A stretch of 64,000 bases of DNA from CAZJRQ01 sp964548535 (lineage in GTDB: Bacteria > Bacillota > Clostridia > Oscillospirales > Ruminococcaceae). The translations under genes were made by a program, and so were the position numbers. Positions 33,307-41,919 of this stretch are shown one piece after another (position 1 is the first letter of the stretch; the number at the start of each line of letters is the position of its first letter). Where the stretch lies: the NCBI GenBank assembly GCA_964548535.1, contig CAZJRQ010000002.1:62001-126000 (forward strand). The letters are read 5' to 3'. The notes beneath the pieces are model-generated. The model did not search any database, was not told the origin of the DNA, and saw only the letters and a list, made by a program, of their open reading frames with translations.

Positions 33307-34173
33307 ATGGCAATGAGAACAGATTTGGCGCTTGAGTCAGCACAGCAGGTTTTACTAAATACACAACTTGAAGGGGTTAAGCAGGTAAAACGTAATTATA
33401 ATGATATCTCAATTGAAGTTACTGAAATTACTGTAGAGTCAGAGAAGGCTGCACACCTATTAAAAAAACCATTGGGTAAATATATTACTGTGGAAAGTCA
33501 AAATGGGCATTTTTCAAATTACAGTGATTTTTTTGAGGAGCGCGTAGAGTGTTTGGCTAATGAAATTCGTCAGCTTAATGAAATTCCTGAAAAGGTTTTG
33601 ATTGTCGGCTTAGGAAATCGCGCTATTACGCCTGATAGTCTTGGTCCTCTTGTTGCAGAAAAGATTTTTGCCACTCGTCATATAAAAATGCTTGCTAAAG
33701 ATTTGGATACGTCTGAGCTTTCAGATGTTTCGGTTCTAATTACTGGAGTTATGGCTCAAACTGGAGTTGAGTCGTCAGTTGCTGTTAAGGCTCTGTGTGA
33801 CGAAATTTCTCCTGAGCTAGTTATTGTAATTGACGCACTTGCATGTTCTGAGTTAAGTCATTTAGGCACTACTGTACAGCTTTGCAATACAGGAATTTCA
33901 CCAGGAAGCGGAGTCGAAAATGCAAGAAAAGAACTTTCACAAGCTACTTTAGGTGTGCCATGTATTGCTGTCGGAGTTCCAACAGTTACAGATATGGCAA
34001 CGATTGCTGAGAGCATATCTTCAAATGCAAGTGATGAGTTTAACGGTATGATTGTTACGCCAAAGACGATTGACAATCTTATTATGAGAACTGCTGCATT
34101 GATTGCAACAGCTATAAATAAGGCGTTGCATCCGACTTTGTCTGCAGAAGAAATTGAGTCGCTGATTATATAG
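33307..34173 (+). CDS. gpr: Germination protease GPR
   Basis: A 288-residue A25-family protease that degrades alpha/beta SASPs when spores germinate; the substrate is encoded at 10943-11131. MRTDLALESA near the N-terminus carries the aspartate of the (auto)processing region, VGLGNRAITPDSLGP and VIDALACSELSHLGTTVQLCNTGISPGSG are strongly conserved. Start: ATG 33307 with AGGAATG upstream; the frame could extend 14 codons further but without a better ribosome binding site. It is divergent from rpsT. No confident SigG promoter was found. The stop is TAG. Confidence 0.95.
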   Translation: MAMRTDLALESAQQVLLNTQLEGVKQVKRNYNDISIEVTEITVESEKAAHLLKKPLGKYITVESQNGHFSNYSDFFEERVECLANEIRQLNEIPEKVLIVGLGNRAITPDSLGPLVAEKIFATRHIKMLAKDLDTSELSDVSVLITGVMAQTGVESSVAVKALCDEISPELVIVIDALACSELSHLGTTVQLCNTGISPGSGVENARKELSQATLGVPCIAVGVPTVTDMATIAESISSNASDEFNGMIVTPKTIDNLIMRTAALIATAINKALHPTLSAEEIESLII

Positions 34174-34279
34174 CATATAATCACGCAATCTATAAATTGT
34201 CAGATAGTGTAGGAAATTAGTTTAAAATGAAAAACAAAAACTAAAGTTGTTAATATATGCAATATTTCAACACTTTTAT

Positions 34280-34313
34280 ATCACCTTTTTGTCATAATCA
34301 CCAAAAAGGTGAT
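34280..34313. repeat. Perfect 12-bp inverted repeat upstream of solute-binding protein gene
   Basis: ATCACCTTTTTG (34280-34291) and CAAAAAGGTGAT (34302-34313) around a 10-nt loop. No T-run follows on the plus strand, so a terminator of gpr is less likely than an operator or RNA structure. The rest of 34174-34444 holds the promoter at 34337. Confidence 0.6.
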
Positions 34314-34336
34314 TGATTTATATTGCAAGTTGCTAA

Positions 34337-34365
34337 TTGACTAATGGCTGGATATTTGGTATTAT
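34337..34365 (+). promoter_or_regulatory. SigA-type promoter of solute-binding lipoprotein gene
   Basis: TTGACT (34337-34342), 17 bp, TATTAT (34360-34365). Confidence 0.65.
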
Positions 34366-34444
34366 TAATATAGACAGAAATCTAATTGTGAAATGGATTT
34401 TTTTACAAGAACGAAAGGTTCTATAATTGAGGAGGAATTATTTA

Positions 34445-35860
34445 ATGAAACGTATTAAAAGATATATGGCTGCTGCATTTGCACTTGCAATGGCAGTATC
34501 TATGATGGCATCATGCGGAGATAAGGGTAATGACAGTGGTTCAGCAAATTCTGGTGGTAAGGATCTTAATGAAGAGCAGAAAAAACAGGTTGAGGCATTG
34601 GCTGATAAGCTTCCTGACGTAACTCTTGATAATAAAGAGATTGTTTGGATGGCTCACTATGATATTAACCCAGCAGCTGGCAAAGTAACTTCACCAGGAC
34701 TTGAGCTTTTCCAGACTAAGTATGAAGGTAAAATTACGTATAAATCAACAACTTGGGAAAATAGATTTACTGACCTAGCTACTGCTGTACAGTCAAATCA
34801 GTCACCTGACTTCTTCCCAGCTGGCGATATGGATACATTCCCTAAGGGTGCAATTAAGAATATGTTCCAGCCTGTTGATGAGTATATTGATTTTGATTCA
34901 GATCTTTGGAAGGATTCAAAAAATGCTTCTGATTCATTTGTGTTTAACGACAAGCATTATGTTGCTGTAATTGAAACAGTTCCAAACTATATCTGTACAT
35001 ATAATACTACTACAATTGCGGAGAACGGATTTACAGATCCAGCTGAGCTATTTGAAAATGGCGAGTGGGATTGGGATGTTTTCACAGATATGTGTCTTGA
35101 GTTTACTGATACTGAGCAGGAGAAATATGCTCTTGACGGTTATTGGTATAATAAGGCTCTTTCTGAAACATCTGGTGTTCCTATGATTGCTCTTAAGGAT
35201 GGTAAGATTGTTTCAAATATGTCTGACCCTACAATTGAGAAGGTTCAGGATAAGATGTATAATCTTCAGAAGAGCGGCGTTGTATTCCCACGTGCTGAGA
35301 ATAACTGGAACACTCGTGGTAACGGCGAGAGTGGTGATGGTCTAGGTTCATATCAGACTTTGTTTATTCCGATTGGTATTTGGGCACTTGAAGAACCAAC
35401 TGAGAAGACAAAGCTATTTGGTGATATTGAAGCTGGTGAGATTATGTTTGTTCCAATGCCTAAGATGGAAGATTCAGATACTTACTATATTTCTGCTAGA
35501 ATTGACGGTTATAACCTATGTACTGGTGCTCCAAATCCAGAAGGTTTTGCTGCATATATGAACTGCCTGCAGGTAGCTAGAACAGATGCAAGAGATATTA
35601 CTCTTGATACTTTGAGAAATGACTACAAGTGGACTGAAGAAATGATTGATATGCGTGAGAAGATGTATGAGATGGCTGCTGAAAATCCAGTATTTGATAT
35701 TCAGGAAGGTGTATCACCTGACCTTAGCATCTTGATGGAAACAGTTTCACAGGCTACAATGATTTCAGGCGGAAACGAAACTACATGGACAGCTTGCCGT
35801 AACGAAAACGAAAAGGCTGTTGAGTGGGAATTGAAAAACATCAATAACAGCATTAAGTAA
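34445..35860 (+). CDS. Extracellular solute-binding lipoprotein (sugar ABC type)
   Basis: A 471-residue family-1-like solute-binding protein. The signal peptide ends in the lipobox MMASC (Cys about 23), so it is lipid-anchored outside the membrane. The mature protein has the two-lobe pattern with TYKSTTWENRFTDLATAVQSN, DFFPAGDMDTFPKGAIKN and a Trp-rich ligand region, consistent with binding a carbohydrate. No ABC permease or ATPase gene is adjacent: the gene is flanked by its own promoter and terminator, so it must work with a transporter encoded elsewhere. The ribosome binding site GAGGAGGAA and ATG 34445 set the start. Confidence 0.85.
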   Translation: MKRIKRYMAAAFALAMAVSMMASCGDKGNDSGSANSGGKDLNEEQKKQVEALADKLPDVTLDNKEIVWMAHYDINPAAGKVTSPGLELFQTKYEGKITYKSTTWENRFTDLATAVQSNQSPDFFPAGDMDTFPKGAIKNMFQPVDEYIDFDSDLWKDSKNASDSFVFNDKHYVAVIETVPNYICTYNTTTIAENGFTDPAELFENGEWDWDVFTDMCLEFTDTEQEKYALDGYWYNKALSETSGVPMIALKDGKIVSNMSDPTIEKVQDKMYNLQKSGVVFPRAENNWNTRGNGESGDGLGSYQTLFIPIGIWALEEPTEKTKLFGDIEAGEIMFVPMPKMEDSDTYYISARIDGYNLCTGAPNPEGFAAYMNCLQVARTDARDITLDTLRNDYKWTEEMIDMREKMYEMAAENPVFDIQEGVSPDLSILMETVSQATMISGGNETTWTACRNENEKAVEWELKNINNSIK

Positions 35861-35901
35861 GAAATTTAAGTTGAACTGAATACTTAATTTAATATGTAAT
35901 T

Positions 35902-35934
35902 AACAGGATTGTACTTTTGTGCAGTCCTGTTTTT
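35902..35934 (+). terminator. Terminator of solute-binding protein gene
   Basis: Stem AACAGGATTGTAC / GTGCAGTCCTGTT with two G-T pairs, then TTTTT. Confidence 0.8.
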
Positions 35935-35976
35935 ATGTTGTAAAATGTTTTTTTATGTAAAAACTACTGAAAAAGC

Positions 35977-36005
35977 TTGACAAACTATAATTTATAGCTT
36001 ATAAT
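35977..36005 (+). promoter_or_regulatory. Consensus SigA promoter of riboswitch/P-type ATPase unit
   Basis: TTGACA (35977-35982), 17 bp, TATAAT (36000-36005). The transcript starts at about 36012, right at the aptamer. Confidence 0.8.
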
Positions 36006-36012
36006 GGTATTC

Positions 36013-36107
36013 ATAAAAGAGAGTAGCTGGCAGGGTTAACCTGTTTATGTTTGCGTCAGTACGGCCGCACTGCGTCCCGCAGCATATCTAAACGGCGAGA
36101 CTTTTAT
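36013..36107 (+). promoter_or_regulatory. yybP-ykoY manganese riboswitch aptamer
   Basis: The conserved loop sequences AGAGTAGC (36020-36027) and GCGTCAGTACGGCC (36053-36066) are those of the yybP-ykoY (Mn2+) riboswitch. Helix P1 is ATAAAAG (36013-36019) with CTTTTAT (36101-36107). CTTTTAT also belongs to the left arm of the terminator at 36095-36164, so aptamer closure and terminator formation exclude each other: Mn2+ binding should favour read-through. This fills most of the 413-bp gap before the ATPase gene. Confidence 0.9.
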
Positions 36108-36164
36108 TGAAATAATTGCGTATGCAGCAGTTTTTCCAATAAATGTCTCGCTTTCTTTGTTTTG
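36095..36164 (+). terminator. Expression-platform terminator of the Mn riboswitch
   Basis: GCGAGAC plus TTTTATTG (36095-36109) pairs with CAATAAATGTCTCGC (36137-36151); CTTTCTTTGTTTTG follows. Confidence 0.8.
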
Positions 36165-36273
36165 GGATATGCTGTGTATGCTGAAAGGGGTAGTAGTGCG
36201 TTTTAGTTTGGTATATGTTTTAAAGCGAGTTTGTTAAAAATGTTTTTAATTGATTTTGAAAGGATTGTTGTAA

Positions 36274-38850
36274 ATGAGCGAACGTTATCGCCAAAGACCA
36301 GATGAGCTTTATAGTGAATTTGATTCAACTGATAAAGGACTAACTTCGGAGCAGGTAGTAAAGAATATAGAAAAGTTCGGTGCTAATAAAATAACAGAGG
36401 GCAAAAAGAAAAGTGGATTTGTAATTTTTCTTGAGCAGTTTAAAGATTTTCTTGTAATTATTTTGATAGTAGCGGCAATAGTATCGGCATTTATGGGAGA
36501 TCATGAAAGTACAATTGTTATTTTAGTTGTAATAACTATGAATGCGATTTTGGGCACAGTGCAGACTATAAAAGCTGAAAAATCTTTGAGTAATTTAAGA
36601 AAGCTTTCTTCGCCGAGTGCAAAGGTTTTGAGAAATGGTGAAGCTGTAGTTATTGATTCATCAGAAGTTGCTGTTGGAGATGTGGTGCTTATTGAGGCTG
36701 GAGATCAAATTCCTGCTGACGGCAGATTGATTGAATGTGCGTCAATTAAGGTTAATGAAAGTGCACTTACTGGTGAAAGCTTGAATATCGAAAAAAGTCT
36801 TGAGCAAATTGACAAAGAATGTCCGCTTGCTGACCGTGTGAACATGGTATATTCAGGTAGCTTTGTAACATATGGAAGAGGTAAATTTATTGTTACTGAC
36901 GTTGGTATGCAGACTGAAGTTGGTAAGATTGCATCACTTATTCAAAATGCGGAGGAGCGTAAAACACCGCTTCAGAATACTCTTGACAATTTCGGCAAAA
37001 AGCTTTCGATAGGTATAATGATTATTTGTGTTTTGGTTTTTGCTCTAAGTATGCTGCGCGGCGGAGCTTTAATGGATTCTTTTATGTTCGCAATCGCTCT
37101 GGCTGTTGCGGCAATTCCTGAGGCGTTAAGTTCTATTGTAACTATTGTATTATCTTTCGGCACACAGAAAATGTCTAAGGAAAATGCTATTATAAGAAAG
37201 CTTCAAGCTGTTGAGGGACTAGGTTCTGTATCTGTAATATGTTCAGATAAAACAGGTACACTTACTCAAAATAAAATGACTGTCCGTAAGCTTGTGGTTG
37301 ATGGGAATATTGTTTCAGCTGAGGATGCTGATTTGGTTGCAGAAACTCAAAAGAACTTGGTTGTGGCATCAGTTTTGTGTAACGACTCACAATGTAAAGA
37401 CGGCGTTGAAATTGGTGATCCGACCGAAACGGCACTTGTGAATTTTGCAAATGTCAAGGACTTGAGCGACTGTGAAATTCGTGCTAATTATGAAAGAATT
37501 AGTGAGATTCCATTTGATTCTGATAGAAAGCTTATGTCTACACTTAATTTAGTTAATGGCGAGAATATTATGTATACAAAGGGTGCGGCTGATGTTCTTG
37601 TTGATAGAATGACCTGTTCTGATGAAATTAAAAATCAGATTAAAGAACAGGTAGCAGAACTTTCGTCGCAGGGGCTTAGAATTCTATGCTTTGCTTGCAA
37701 GAAATTTGACGGCGATCAGATTGGTCTTGATGATGAGCAGGATCTAGAGTTCGTGGGACTGATTGCAATGATGGATCCGCCAAGAGTAGAGTCAAAGCAG
37801 GCGGTTGATGAGTGTAAAAAGGCTGGAATTAAACCTGTTATGATTACTGGCGACCATATTGTTACAGCGTCAGCAATTGCAAAGGAAATTGGCATTTTAG
37901 AGGATTTCTCAGAGGCAGTAGAAGGCTCAGAGCTTGATAAGTACAGCGATGACGAGCTTATTGAATTTGTTAGGGATAAAGCTGTCTATGCACGAGTTAC
38001 TCCTGAGCATAAAATTAGAATTGTCAAGGCATGGCAGAGAAATGATAAAATTGTTGCAATGACAGGTGACGGAGTAAACGATGCTCCAGCACTAAAACAG
38101 GCGGATGTCGGAGTTGCTATGGGAATTACCGGTACTGAAGTTTCTAAAGATGCGGCATCAATGGTGCTTGCTGATGATAACTTTGCAACAATCGTAAAGG
38201 CTGTTAAAAATGGACGTAACATTTACGATAATATTAAAAAGGCCATTTTGTTCCTGCTTTCAGGAAATCTTGCGGCGATAATTACTGTTTTGTTCTGTTC
38301 AGTTTTTGCATTGCCTGTTCCATTTGCACCAATTCACCTGCTGTTTATAAATCTGCTGACAGACTCACTTCCTGCTATTGCGCTAGGTCTTGAACCTCAT
38401 TCGGATTCTGTTATGAGTCAAAAGCCAAGAAGTGCTGGTGAATCAATATTGACAAAGGCGTTTATGGGCAAAATTGGATACTCTGGATTAGTTATAAGTA
38501 TTGCTACAATTACAGCATTTTTAATAGGAAACCATTATATGGGCGAGGCGGCAGCAATGACAATGGCATTCGCAACACTTTGTATGTCTAGATTGTTCCA
38601 TGGATTTAGCTGTAAGGCTGACGAACCTGTTATTTTCACTAACAAAATGAATAATAATCCTTTTGGATTGGCGGCTTTTGTTTTGGGAATGATTTTTATT
38701 AGCTGCGTAATTTTGATTCCTGGTTTGTATGGGATTTTTAAAGTGGTTAAGCTATCGGGCGGATTGCTTGCGTTGACTTATTTGTTAAGCTTTGGTTCGA
38801 TGATTGTAATTCAAATTATTAAGGCTGTTTATACTAAGATTAATAAATAA
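36274..38850 (+). CDS. P2-type ATPase, probable Mn2+ (or Ca2+) exporter
   Basis: An 858-residue P2A-like cation ATPase. The phosphorylation motif CSDKTGTLT, actuator TGES, MTGDGVNDAP hinge and the M4 metal motif AAIPEAL are all intact, with about ten membrane segments (N-terminal pair near 50-100, M3-M4 near 245-300, six at the C-terminus). By sequence alone it would be called a Ca2+ ATPase; the yybP-ykoY riboswitch in front argues for Mn2+ efflux, as for the lactococcal P-type ATPase under this RNA class. The ribosome binding site GAAAGGA precedes ATG 36274. Single-gene transcript. Confidence 0.93.
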   Translation: MSERYRQRPDELYSEFDSTDKGLTSEQVVKNIEKFGANKITEGKKKSGFVIFLEQFKDFLVIILIVAAIVSAFMGDHESTIVILVVITMNAILGTVQTIKAEKSLSNLRKLSSPSAKVLRNGEAVVIDSSEVAVGDVVLIEAGDQIPADGRLIECASIKVNESALTGESLNIEKSLEQIDKECPLADRVNMVYSGSFVTYGRGKFIVTDVGMQTEVGKIASLIQNAEERKTPLQNTLDNFGKKLSIGIMIICVLVFALSMLRGGALMDSFMFAIALAVAAIPEALSSIVTIVLSFGTQKMSKENAIIRKLQAVEGLGSVSVICSDKTGTLTQNKMTVRKLVVDGNIVSAEDADLVAETQKNLVVASVLCNDSQCKDGVEIGDPTETALVNFANVKDLSDCEIRANYERISEIPFDSDRKLMSTLNLVNGENIMYTKGAADVLVDRMTCSDEIKNQIKEQVAELSSQGLRILCFACKKFDGDQIGLDDEQDLEFVGLIAMMDPPRVESKQAVDECKKAGIKPVMITGDHIVTASAIAKEIGILEDFSEAVEGSELDKYSDDELIEFVRDKAVYARVTPEHKIRIVKAWQRNDKIVAMTGDGVNDAPALKQADVGVAMGITGTEVSKDAASMVLADDNFATIVKAVKNGRNIYDNIKKAILFLLSGNLAAIITVLFCSVFALPVPFAPIHLLFINLLTDSLPAIALGLEPHSDSVMSQKPRSAGESILTKAFMGKIGYSGLVISIATITAFLIGNHYMGEAAAMTMAFATLCMSRLFHGFSCKADEPVIFTNKMNNNPFGLAAFVLGMIFISCVILIPGLYGIFKVVKLSGGLLALTYLLSFGSMIVIQIIKAVYTKINK

Positions 38851-38855
38851 CAAAT

Positions 38856-38893
38856 AACTTTTTGTATTTTTTATTAACAAAACACAAAAAGTT
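38856..38893 (+). terminator. Weak terminator-like inverted repeat after ATPase gene
   Basis: AACTTTTTGT / ACAAAAAGTT (38856-38865 with 38884-38893); T-rich sequence is in the loop, not after the stem. Confidence 0.3.
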
Positions 38894-38984
38894 AATGGAA
38901 CGAGCGAAAACGTTTAGATTTACGTATGTTTTATCTGAAAACACGAAACTTTTTTTAAATTTTATTTAAATTTAGTTAATGTTA

Positions 38985-39013
38985 TTGACAAATTTGAAAT
39001 AATGTGATATACT
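38985..39013 (+). promoter_or_regulatory. SigA-type promoter of membrane coiled-coil protein gene
   Basis: TTGACA (38985-38990), 17 bp, TATACT (39008-39013). Confidence 0.7.
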
Positions 39014-39064
39014 ATTTTACAGTATAGTTGATAATTGTATATTGTTAATGAAGAGGTAATTATT

Positions 39065-39775
39065 ATGGATGAATTGACGGAGCTTGAAAAAATTGAACAG
39101 GCTCAGGAATATTTTGTTCGTTTCTATGAGTTTGAAGAAGCGATAAAAGTTAATAAAGAAAATAGAATATACTTAAAAAAATATATTCATGATGAAGAAT
39201 ATGTTGATGAAGAGTTTGATTTAAAATCAAAGGCTACTAGGTTAATTGTGACTAGTGTAGTTGTTGGTGTTGTTGTATTTTTATTGCTATGGCTTATGGT
39301 AGGATCTAGTTTTATTCTTCCTGCAATAATATCTGGAGTGGTAATTGCGGTTGCTTTGTCGGTGGCTAGTGTTTCTGTGCAAAGCTTTAGATTAACTCAA
39401 GCAAAGGAAAATCAGCTTGAAGTTAATAAGGGCATTAATGAGCAGATTGTTATACTGACTGCAAAGGATGAGCAGCTTATTAAACAAAAAGACGATTATT
39501 ATAAAGCTCTGCAAAATAGAATTCCTTATTTTAATCTGGAATATATGAATTATATTGATCAGATTAAGTGCTATATTGAGAATGGTGATGCAAAAACTTG
39601 TCAGCAAGCTACTGAAATTTTGGAGCAAAGTTTGCTTATGGAACAAATGTCATCGCTTATGCAAAATAATGATGTTATTGCTGAAAATACTGAACAAGAG
39701 GATAAAGAACGTTTTTGTGATCCTGTGAAAATGTTCGGTAAAAAGAAAAGAAAACTTTTAAAACCAGCAAATTAA
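39065..39775 (+). CDS. Membrane protein with coiled coil, function unknown
   Basis: A 236-residue protein: an acidic helical N-terminus, two adjacent membrane segments (about 57-78 and 81-103) joined by a short turn, then a long coiled-coil-prone stretch (about 105-160) and a basic C-terminal tail (GKKKRKLLKPAN). Both ends should face the cytoplasm. I do not recognise the family. Start: ATG 39065 after AGAGGTAA; the longer frame begins in the leader. It has its own promoter and terminator. Confidence 0.7.
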   Translation: MDELTELEKIEQAQEYFVRFYEFEEAIKVNKENRIYLKKYIHDEEYVDEEFDLKSKATRLIVTSVVVGVVVFLLLWLMVGSSFILPAIISGVVIAVALSVASVSVQSFRLTQAKENQLEVNKGINEQIVILTAKDEQLIKQKDDYYKALQNRIPYFNLEYMNYIDQIKCYIENGDAKTCQQATEILEQSLLMEQMSSLMQNNDVIAENTEQEDKERFCDPVKMFGKKKRKLLKPAN

Positions 39776-39778
39776 ACG

Positions 39779-39810
39779 AAAGGCAGCCGTTATGGTTGCC
39801 TTTTTTTGTT
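39779..39810 (+). terminator. Terminator of coiled-coil membrane protein gene
   Basis: Stem AAAGGCAGCC / GGTTGCCTTT with a GTTAT loop, then a T-run. Confidence 0.85.
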
Positions 39811-39887
39811 AAATGATAATTTACAAAAAGCACGAATATAAGACATAAAAGATATGGTATACTAACACTGAAAGTTGGTGTAATATT

Positions 39888-40502
39888 ATGAAAAGATTAA
39901 TTTTAGTTACTTCACCTCCTGCTAGTGGAAAAACTTTTGTATCAAAAAAACTTGCTGAAAATTTAAAGCATATTGTTTATCTTGATAAAGACACGCTGAT
40001 TCCCCTTTCGAAAAAAGTTTTCGAGGCTGCGGGTGAAGAATATGATAGAAGTTCTGATTTTTTCAAAAAATATATTCGCGACGCAGAGTATGATACAATA
40101 TGTGCACTTGCTTTTGAGGCTTTGGAGTATGAAGATTTAGTGCTGATAAATGCGCCGTTTACTAAAGAAATACACAATCAAGATTATATGGAATCGCTTA
40201 AACAGCAATTGCTAAATAAGAATGTTAGGCTCAGCGTTATTTGGGTTCGCACGGATGTTGAGGTTTGCAGACAGCGTATGATTGCAAGAAATTCTGAGCG
40301 TGATACGTGGAAGCTTGAGCATTGGGATGAATATGTTAAAACTCAGGATTTTAATTATCCCAAATATCTTGAGAGCTGGGATAAGGATAGTGATTTGATT
40401 ATTTTTGAAAATTCAACTAAAGAGGATTTTCAAAAGTCTATAAAAAGAGTTTGCACTATTTTTGAGGATGATCTACAGTGCGAAAAACAAGATGACAAAT
40501 AA
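39888..40502 (+). CDS. P-loop kinase-like NTPase (AAA_33/zeta-like)
   Basis: A 204-residue cytoplasmic P-loop protein. The Walker A SPPASGKTF (9-17), the following DKD segment (about 34) and a lid-type R-x-x-x-R region (CRQRMIARNSERD, about 122-134) resemble small-molecule kinases of the AAA_33/gluconate- or zeta-like group. The phosphate acceptor cannot be predicted. The ribosome binding site is weak and no antitoxin-like gene is adjacent, so a toxin role is not supported. It lies between a coiled-coil membrane protein gene and the rplJ operon promoter. Confidence 0.7.
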   Translation: MKRLILVTSPPASGKTFVSKKLAENLKHIVYLDKDTLIPLSKKVFEAAGEEYDRSSDFFKKYIRDAEYDTICALAFEALEYEDLVLINAPFTKEIHNQDYMESLKQQLLNKNVRLSVIWVRTDVEVCRQRMIARNSERDTWKLEHWDEYVKTQDFNYPKYLESWDKDSDLIIFENSTKEDFQKSIKRVCTIFEDDLQCEKQDDK

Positions 40503-40550
40503 TAAATTGAACAGTTTACAAAAAATTAATAATTTTCGTCCGAGTATCTG

Positions 40551-40579
40551 TTGACAAATGCAGTATTGTCTGATATAAT
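40551..40579 (+). promoter_or_regulatory. Consensus promoter of the rplJ-rplL operon
   Basis: TTGACA (40551-40556), 17 bp, TATAAT (40574-40579). Confidence 0.85.
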
Positions 40580-40584
40580 ACTAC

Positions 40585-40706
40585 TTGCATTCGTATCTAA
40601 AGACAGTTGGCAGTTTTAAACGGAAGTCCAACCGAGGAGGAATAGCAAAATTATTTAATTTGCTTTTACATCTCTTTTGTCTTTATTGATGAAAGAGATT
40701 TTCTAT
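40585..40706 (+). promoter_or_regulatory. Ribosomal protein L10 leader
   Basis: The leader carries TCTAAAGACAGTTGGCAG...GTCCAACCGAGGAGG (40595-40640), the kink-turn-bearing pattern of the L10 leader bound by L10(L12)4. It is followed by a terminator-like hairpin ATCTCTTT / AAAGAGAT (40670-40677 with 40692-40699) plus T's, an attenuator. Confidence 0.75.
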
Positions 40707-40748
40707 TTAGTACGGTTTGTAATTTATTTACAAAGAGGTGAAATTATC

Positions 40749-41258
40749 ATGCCAAGTGAAAAGACTTTACTTGCTAAGCAGGAAAAAGTTGCTAATCTTA
40801 CAGATCTTATCAAAAATTCAGCTGCTGGTGTACTTGTAGACTACAGAGGAATTACTGTTGATGAAGATACAAAACTTCGTAAGGAGTTGCGTGAGGCTGG
40901 CGTAACTTACATGGTTGAAAAGAACACAATGCTTCGTTTTGCAATGAAGAATGTAGGTCTTGACGATCTAACTAATGTACTTGAGGGTACTACTGCTATC
41001 GCAATTTCAAACGACGATCAGACAGCTCCAGCTAGAATTCTTGGAAAGTTTGCTGAGGAATTTAAGGGCGAGAAGTTTGCTCTTAAGGCTGGTTACATCG
41101 GCGAAGAAATCTATGATGAGGCTGGAGTTATGGCTCTTTCAAAGATTCCTTCAAGAGACGTGCTTTTGGCACAGCTTGTTGGTTCACTTCAGGGACCAAT
41201 CCAGAAACTTGCTGCAACATTGCAGGCAGTTGTGGACAAAGAAAACGGTGCCGCATAA
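40749..41258 (+). CDS. rplJ: 50S ribosomal protein L10
   Basis: A 169-residue protein that anchors L7/L12 dimers at the ribosomal stalk. MPSEKTLLAKQEKVANLTDLI and GVLVDYRGITVDEDTKLRKELR are typical. Start: ATG 40749 after AGAGGTG; the longer frame from 40677 covers the leader hairpin. It is followed by rplL in the normal order, but rplK-rplA is not upstream and rpoBC is not downstream, so this is a detached rplJL unit under an L10 leader. Confidence 0.97.
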   Translation: MPSEKTLLAKQEKVANLTDLIKNSAAGVLVDYRGITVDEDTKLRKELREAGVTYMVEKNTMLRFAMKNVGLDDLTNVLEGTTAIAISNDDQTAPARILGKFAEEFKGEKFALKAGYIGEEIYDEAGVMALSKIPSRDVLLAQLVGSLQGPIQKLAATLQAVVDKENGAA

Positions 41259-41328
41259 TTATTGCTGCATGACGTGGGGATTTTAAATATCCCAAAAATT
41301 AATATTAATATTTAAGGAGATTATTATC

Positions 41329-41697
41329 ATGGCTTCAGAGAAGATTTTAAAATTTGTTGAAGATATCAAGACTCTTTCAGTTCTTGAGCTAGCTGAGCTA
41401 GTAGAAGCAATTCAGGACGAGTTCGGTGTAACAGCTGCAGTAGCTGCTGCTCCAGCTGCAGGTGGCGCAGGTGCTGCTGAAGAGAAGACTGAGTTTGACG
41501 TTGTTCTTGCTTCATTCGGCGATTCAAAGATGGGCGTTATCAAGGTAGTTAAGGAAATTACTGGTCTTGGTCTTAAGGAATCTAAGGAGATCGTTGAAGG
41601 CGCTCCTAAGGCTCTTAAGGAAGGCGTTTCAAAGACAGAGGCAGAGGAAATCAAGGAGAAACTTGAGGCTGCTGGCGCTACAGTTGAGCTTAAGTAA
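41329..41697 (+). CDS. rplL: 50S ribosomal protein L7/L12
   Basis: A 122-residue stalk protein that recruits translational GTPases. The N-terminal dimerisation helix, the Ala/Gly-rich hinge (AAPAAGGAGAAEEK, about 40-53) and the C-terminal domain with KMGVIKVVKEITGLGLKE are all present. It follows rplJ by 70 bp with its own AAGGAG ribosome binding site and ends at a strong terminator. Confidence 0.98.
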   Translation: MASEKILKFVEDIKTLSVLELAELVEAIQDEFGVTAAVAAAPAAGGAGAAEEKTEFDVVLASFGDSKMGVIKVVKEITGLGLKESKEIVEGAPKALKEGVSKTEAEEIKEKLEAAGATVELK

Positions 41698-41754
41698 TTT
41701 AAACTTAACATATAATTATTCTACGTTTTTGACGTAACTTAATAATTAAAACTC

Positions 41755-41790
41755 AATGCGGATACCATTTTTGGTATTCGCATTTTTTTA
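41755..41790 (+). terminator. Terminator of rplJL operon
   Basis: AATGCGGATACC / GGTATTCGCATT (41755-41766 with 41773-41784), then TTTTT. Confidence 0.88.
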
Positions 41791-41850
41791 TATATGGACA
41801 TAGTTGTTTTGCAGAAAATAAATTTTTAAAAAAATATTTTTAAATTTGCT

Positions 41851-41875
41851 CAACATAATCATGTTTTCATTCGTC
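41851..41875 (+). promoter_or_regulatory. ECF-type promoter candidate of the sigma gene
   Basis: CAAC (41851-41854), 17 bp, CGTC (41872-41875): the AAC...CGTC layout of ECF-sigma promoters, about 45 bp before the sigma ATG, fitting autoregulation. Confidence 0.45.
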
Positions 41876-41919
41876 ATATAAGTGTCGGACGAAAACTTTT
41901 TGCAAAAAGGAGAAAAATT

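Noticed and set aside
39888..40502. Zeta-type toxin of a toxin-antitoxin pair
   Set aside because: Only the P-loop kinase fold resembles it; there is no small antitoxin-like gene on either side.
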